A stretch of 10,357 nucleotides of DNA from Puniceicoccaceae bacterium (GTDB lineage Bacteria; Verrucomicrobiota; Verrucomicrobiae; Opitutales; Coraliomargaritaceae), in assembly GCA_902516225.1 (NCBI GenBank), contig CABXXS010000036.1, positions 1 to 10,357 of the forward strand, read 5' to 3'. Positions within the stretch are counted from its first letter, which is position 1; every line of letters begins with the position of its first letter. Under the pieces are notes generated by a model. The model did no database searches. It had not been told where the DNA came from and saw only the letters and a program-made list of their open reading frames with translations. Of this stretch, positions 7,443 to 10,357 are shown piece after piece. The translations under genes and the position numbers were made by a program.

Positions 7443-7715
7443 ATGCACCGTCTTATTCATCAATGGCGCTACAAGCGCTCCCAAAAAGCAGAGGCTTTTA
7501 AGCTCCCCGCAGAGCGTAAAAGTGGCAAAATTGCTCACGCTGATTTGGGCAGCTATCTCTCACAATCATCAGGAAAAAGTCGCAGCTTTAAGCGTTTTGC
7601 CTCTCCCCGGAGGCAATACGGAGCTCTCTGGACTTGTGTCGCGGTCTTTTTAATTCTCCTTTTTGCTTGGGTGGTGCCAGAGAGCATTGCAGCAATAGAG
7701 CTCTTCCAAAGATAA
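7443..7715 (+). CDS. Small protein with one C-terminal membrane helix, function unknown
   Basis: I do not recognise this 90-residue product. Residues 1-58 are hydrophilic and very basic, with Arg/Lys clusters at 9-17 and 45-57 and a Ser-rich stretch at 38-48. Residues about 59-78 form one strongly hydrophobic helix with three Trp/Tyr residues near its ends, followed by a short tail to residue 90. The positive-inside rule puts the N-terminus in the cytoplasm. It stands alone, divergent from gpsA and convergent with the pseudouridine synthase gene, and a strong hairpin follows 9 bases after the stop, which supports a real transcription unit. TTGACA at 7415-7420 could be a -35, but no -10 fits before the ATG. 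An overlapping frame (7366-7653) is also open and is judged a shadow because it lacks a coherent domain pattern. Confidence 0.6.
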   Translation: MHRLIHQWRYKRSQKAEAFKLPAERKSGKIAHADLGSYLSQSSGKSRSFKRFASPRRQYGALWTCVAVFLILLFAWVVPESIAAIELFQR

Positions 7716-7724
7716 TCTGAGGAG

Positions 7725-7753
7725 TTGTGAAAGGCTGAAGTAGCCTCTTACAA
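7725..7753. terminator. Hairpin terminator between convergent genes
   Basis: Bases 7725-7736 and 7742-7753 can form a 12-position stem with one mismatch (7731/7747) and one G-T wobble, closed by a 5-base loop. The inner part is AGGCT/AGCCT. On the plus strand it is followed by TTTCAAATTT, a poor but T-rich tail. It sits between two convergent stop codons (7715 and 7786) and could serve both directions; the tail favours the plus-strand gene. Confidence 0.6.
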
Positions 7754-7785
7754 TTTCAAATTTAGAGCTGCGACCTGCTGCGACA

Positions 7786-8718
7786 CTATGTTTCTAGTTG
7801 GCTTACAATTTCTTTAAAGTCTGGTGGCAATGGCGCTTTAAATTCCATTAATTCATCTCGATCTGGGTGTTGTATTCGCAGATCCGTGGCGTGTAGCATA
7901 ATGCGGGGCACGTGAATAGTTTTTAACCGGCTGGGCTTAAATCCGTAAGTGCAGTCGCCTAATAGAGGAAAACGCATTTCGCTCATATGAACTCGGATTT
8001 GGTGGGTTCGGCCGGTATGGATCACGCAAGAGATGAGCGCGGCAGCTAGGCCATAGCGCGCTTCGACTTGCCAGTCGGTATGCGCAGGTTTGCCTCTAGA
8101 AACGACTGCCATGCGAGTTCGCGTAACTGGGTGGCGGCCAATCGGATCCTTTATTGTCCCTCGACTTAATCTGGGAGCGCCCATAACCAGCGCGGCATAA
8201 CGCTTGTATGTCTTTCGCTCACTAAAAGCTGCCGCTAGCTTGTGGTGGGCGCCGTCATTCTTAGCCACGACGATTAGTCCACTGGTCTCCTTGTCTAAGC
8301 GATGTACGATTCCAGGACGGTCTGGCGCGCCGATTCGACTTAGGTTTTCACCGCAGTGGTGAAGTAAGGCATGCACGAGGGTATTCTCGCCCGTACCGCT
8401 GCCTGGGTGAGTGACCATACCGGAGACTTTGTTGAGCACTAGCATAGAGGCGTCTTCGTAAATAACATTTAATGGGATATCGACGGCTTTGGGAGACGAG
8501 TCGAAGTTTGCCTCTTTGAGCGTCGCGCGAAGAGTACCTGGGCGGGTAATCTTGAAGCGCTTGTCGATGGTCGCCCCGTCGAAGCTTACTTGTCCCGCCT
8601 CGAAGGCGCGTTGCAAGCGTGCGCGACTAACGTCGTCGAACTGCGCGGCAAATACTTTATCTGCGCGCATTGCCTCCGATCCGTCTGGGACGGTGAATTC
8701 TATGACACGTTCAGGCAT
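7786..8718 (-). CDS. rluD: RluA-family 23S rRNA pseudouridine synthase, RluD type
   Basis: The enzyme isomerises uridine to pseudouridine in RNA; family members with this architecture act on 23S rRNA. The 310-residue product has an N-terminal S4 RNA-binding domain at about 18-70, then the catalytic domain with VSGMVTHPG at 98-106, the signature [10 protein letters not shown] at 139-148 whose Asp142 is the nucleophile, and [11 protein letters not shown] at 235-245. An S4 domain excludes RluA/TruC-like short forms, but RluC and RluD are hard to separate by motif, so the exact target sites are not certain. The ATG at 8718 has no Shine-Dalgarno sequence. It is the last gene of the truB-ribF-rluD run and lies 96 bases after ribF, a gap filled by a possible 35-residue ORF that overlaps its first codons. 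Confidence 0.92.
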   Translation of the reverse strand: MPERVIEFTVPDGSEAMRADKVFAAQFDDVSRARLQRAFEAGQVSFDGATIDKRFKITRPGTLRATLKEANFDSSPKAVDIPLNVIYEDASMLVLNKVSGMVTHPGSGTGENTLVHALLHHCGENLSRIGAPDRPGIVHRLDKETSGLIVVAKNDGAHHKLAAAFSERKTYKRYAALVMGAPRLSRGTIKDPIGRHPVTRTRMAVVSRGKPAHTDWQVEARYGLAAALISCVIHTGRTHQIRVHMSEMRFPLLGDCTYGFKPSRLKTIHVPRIMLHATDLRIQHPDRDELMEFKAPLPPDFKEIVSQLET

Positions 8719-8818
8719 CGTGCTTAGTCGCTATTTGGATAGAGCGCCTTTGCCCTCCCATGATCTTGTATTTAGTTTGGATAAGTGCCTGCATGAATTT
8801 ATGGCGATTGCGTGTCAT
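8711..8818 (-). CDS. Possible 35-residue basic small protein between ribF and rluD
   Basis: On the minus strand an ATG at 8818-8816 overlaps the ribF TGA stop as ATGA, and the frame runs to a TGA at 8713-8711, eight bases into rluD. It exactly fills the otherwise empty gap. The product is very basic: Arg/Lys/His make up about a third of the residues, with MTRNRHK at the start, TKYK in the middle and GGQRRS near residue 21-26. I recognise no family. The ATGA overlap is a typical translational-coupling arrangement, and it would deliver ribosomes to the rluD start, which lacks its own Shine-Dalgarno sequence. Short size means that chance cannot be excluded; the same arrangement could act as a coupling leader rather than make a useful peptide. 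Confidence 0.35.
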   Translation of the reverse strand: MTRNRHKFMQALIQTKYKIMGGQRRSIQIATKHDA

Positions 8819-9756
8819 CGGTCCATTTTGCGTGCGCTCGCACAATCTTTGACGATTTGTGCTTTCAGGTCTTCAATTTTATTAAATTTTTGCTCAGGAC
8901 GGATAAAATGAAGCCACTCTACATTAACGGTATCTCCAGCCTCAAGAGTGGTGCCATTTAAGGCGTGAATTTCAAGAATCGGCTCTTGCGCAACATCCGC
9001 TACGGTCGGCCTAACGCCGTAGTTAGCGACCGCGGCATGACGATCGGTAGTGCCCTCTTCTCCGAAACGCACAAAGTAAACGCCGAAGCGCGGTTTACAC
9101 TCTGGTTGCCAGGGAAGATTAAGAGTAGGAAAACCGATTTTTCGTCCTAATTTGGCCCCATCTATAATTTGTGCTCGGATCTTATAATTGTGACCTAGTA
9201 AATCATTAACCTCGGTGATTTCTCCCGCTTCCAGTTTTTTACGAATACGGGTGCTGCTGATCGGCTCTCGTTTGTGCTTGATCCGTTCTGCGCTGAAGAC
9301 ACCAAGGTCTAATTCGTGGCTTGATTTGATAAGTGTGGCGACATCACCTTCCCGATTTTGACCAAAGCGAAAGTTCTCCCCTATATAAATAGATGTTAAT
9401 GAGGGCAGTATTTTTTTTAGCCTTGCGAGGAAGCTTTTGGCTGGAATCGAAGCAAAGGCAGCGTCGAAGTGCTTACGAATGACGCAATCGACCCCGATTT
9501 CGTGGAGTATGGCGGTCTTTGCGCGGATCGGCATGATCAAAGGCGTGGGATTGTTAGGTCGGAACAAATGGCTCGGATGTGGATCGAAGGTAAGTACCCC
9601 AGAGACCCCATTACAACGCCTTGCATTGATGACTGAAGGAGAAATTACGGCCTTGTGCCCTAAATGGACGCCATCGAAAATCCCAATTGCTAGGTGCAAA
9701 GGATCTTTCAGCTCAGAGGGAGCAGGAAAGTCATCTATACTCGCAGGAAAGTTCAC
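8815..9756 (-). CDS. ribF: Bifunctional riboflavin kinase / FMN adenylyltransferase (RibF)
   Basis: RibF phosphorylates riboflavin to FMN and then adenylates FMN to FAD. The 313-residue product has both domains. The N-terminal adenylyltransferase shows [10 protein letters not shown] at 25-34, TFDPHP at 56-61, [13 protein letters not shown] at 126-138 and [15 protein letters not shown] at 166-180. The C-terminal kinase shows [15 protein letters not shown] at 200-214, FGVYFV at 224-229, NYGVRPTV at 245-252 and the catalytic Glu in LEIHAL at 261-266. The length equals typical bacterial RibF. The start is GTG at 9756-9754, because no ATG lies between the truB stop and the first motif. It begins 8 bases after truB; truB-ribF adjacency is widespread in bacteria. 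Its TGA overlaps the ATG of the small ORF downstream. Confidence 0.95.
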   Translation of the reverse strand: MNFPASIDDFPAPSELKDPLHLAIGIFDGVHLGHKAVISPSVINARRCNGVSGVLTFDPHPSHLFRPNNPTPLIMPIRAKTAILHEIGVDCVIRKHFDAAFASIPAKSFLARLKKILPSLTSIYIGENFRFGQNREGDVATLIKSSHELDLGVFSAERIKHKREPISSTRIRKKLEAGEITEVNDLLGHNYKIRAQIIDGAKLGRKIGFPTLNLPWQPECKPRFGVYFVRFGEEGTTDRHAAVANYGVRPTVADVAQEPILEIHALNGTTLEAGDTVNVEWLHFIRPEQKFNKIEDLKAQIVKDCASARKMDR

Positions 9757-9764
9757 GGGGAAAT

Positions 9765-10357
9765 CTATAGCGCGTGGGAAGGCACTGCTTGAATTATAGG
9801 GATTAATTTCTTGCGCAAGCTCGATGGTGACATGGTTTCAAGTGATTCGACCGTGGAGGATTTCTCTACTCTAAATTGGCCTACCGCAGTACGACGTAGT
9901 TCATTGAGATGTCCGCCGCAACCAAAGCGCTCCCCTAAATCGTGTGCGATAGTTCGGATATATGCCCCTTTACTTGTCCCAACAAGAAAAGAAAGTTCGG
10001 GAAGAGCAAAGTCTGTTAATTCGAAGCTACTTATGTGGATCACGCGAGGTTCACGTTCGACCGTCTTCCCTTGGCGAGCGAGCTTATAAAGCTTCTGCCC
10101 ATTTATCTTCTTAGCGGAAAACATCGGTGGGGTTTGGTACTGGTCGCCCATAAAAGTCTTCATCTCAGCAAGGATATTCTCCCTTAATAACTCTGGCACG
10201 TCACGCTCTTCTAGCATCTCTCCATCAGCGTCCTGCGAATCAGTAATTTGGCCAAGGCGTATGGTGCCAGTGTATTCCTTATCCATACTCATTAAATACT
10301 GTGATGCCTTGGTCGCTTTCCCGATTAGAATGAGGAGGAGTCCAGTGGCCATCGGGT
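9765..10357 (-). CDS. truB: tRNA pseudouridine-55 synthase (TruB), N-terminus off the window
   Basis: TruB converts U55 in the T-loop of tRNAs to pseudouridine. The first complete codon in the window reads Pro, giving PMATG, the end of the conserved GGTLDPxATG motif; the catalytic Asp codon is split by the window edge, with its last two bases AC at 10357-10356, as expected for GAC. Further matches are [10 protein letters not shown], the [11 protein letters not shown] block with [54 protein letters not shown] and LRRTAVGQF. About 197 residues are visible; the missing N-terminal part should be roughly 40-50 residues. The ATG at 10352 is an internal Met, not the start. No separate PUA domain is apparent at the C-terminus. 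ribF follows after 8 bases. Confidence 0.95.
   Translation of the reverse strand, partial: PMATGLLLILIGKATKASQYLMSMDKEYTGTIRLGQITDSQDADGEMLEERDVPELLRENILAEMKTFMGDQYQTPPMFSAKKINGQKLYKLARQGKTVEREPRVIHISSFELTDFALPELSFLVGTSKGAYIRTIAHDLGERFGCGGHLNELRRTAVGQFRVEKSSTVESLETMSPSSLRKKLIPIIQAVPSHAL

Noticed and set aside
7366..7653. 95-residue open frame overlapping the 90-residue membrane protein
   Set aside because: It has no coherent domain pattern, and the other frame has a clear membrane helix and ends just before a hairpin.
8489..8911. 140-residue plus-strand open frame
   Set aside because: It lies antisense to rluD and the end of ribF, both well supported by motifs.
1..10357. Search for tRNA genes, CRISPR repeats, insertion sequences and defence genes
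   Set aside because: No cloverleaf-like pattern, regularly spaced repeat, transposase or known defence motif was seen by eye.

Overview
The window looks like a housekeeping stretch of a bacterial chromosome of moderate GC content. My best guess is a member of the Verrucomicrobiota, class Opitutae or close to it. The guess rests on the tyrA-aroA-cmk-plsC order, a PurM of the long type known from Bacteroides, a small SET-domain protein, and the near absence of Shine-Dalgarno sequences. It is an inference from memory, not a database result. I see no tRNA, rRNA, CRISPR array, insertion sequence, phage gene or other sign of recent transfer.

Layout. (1) 1-778, minus strand: the N-terminal 259 residues of a membrane-anchored protein, helix-rich with TPR-like repeats; its C-terminus lies beyond the left edge. 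(2) 908-4468, plus strand: tyrA, aroA, cmk and plsC, closely spaced and probably one operon. (3) 4547-5764, plus strand: purM, after a 78-base gap with a promoter-like element. (4) 5814-7322, minus strand: gpsA followed 6 bases later by a SET/post-SET lysine methyltransferase, convergent with purM. (5) 7443-7715, plus strand: a 90-residue protein of unknown function with one C-terminal membrane helix, followed by a clear hairpin. (6) 7786-10357, minus strand: truB (cut by the right edge), ribF, a possible 35-residue basic ORF, and an rluD-type pseudouridine synthase.

How the genes work together. TyrA and AroA belong to aromatic amino acid synthesis (tyrosine branch and shikimate pathway). Cmk recycles CMP and dCMP, and CMP is released during phospholipid synthesis. 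GpsA makes glycerol-3-phosphate, and PlsC adds the second acyl chain on the way to phosphatidic acid. PurM closes the imidazole ring in purine synthesis. TruB and RluD modify tRNA and rRNA, and RibF makes FMN and FAD. The least ordinary parts are the SET-domain gene coupled to gpsA, the tiny ORF wedged between ribF and rluD, the orphan 90-residue membrane protein, and -10-like hexamers lying very close to several start codons. I found no clear new multi-gene defence or mobile system.
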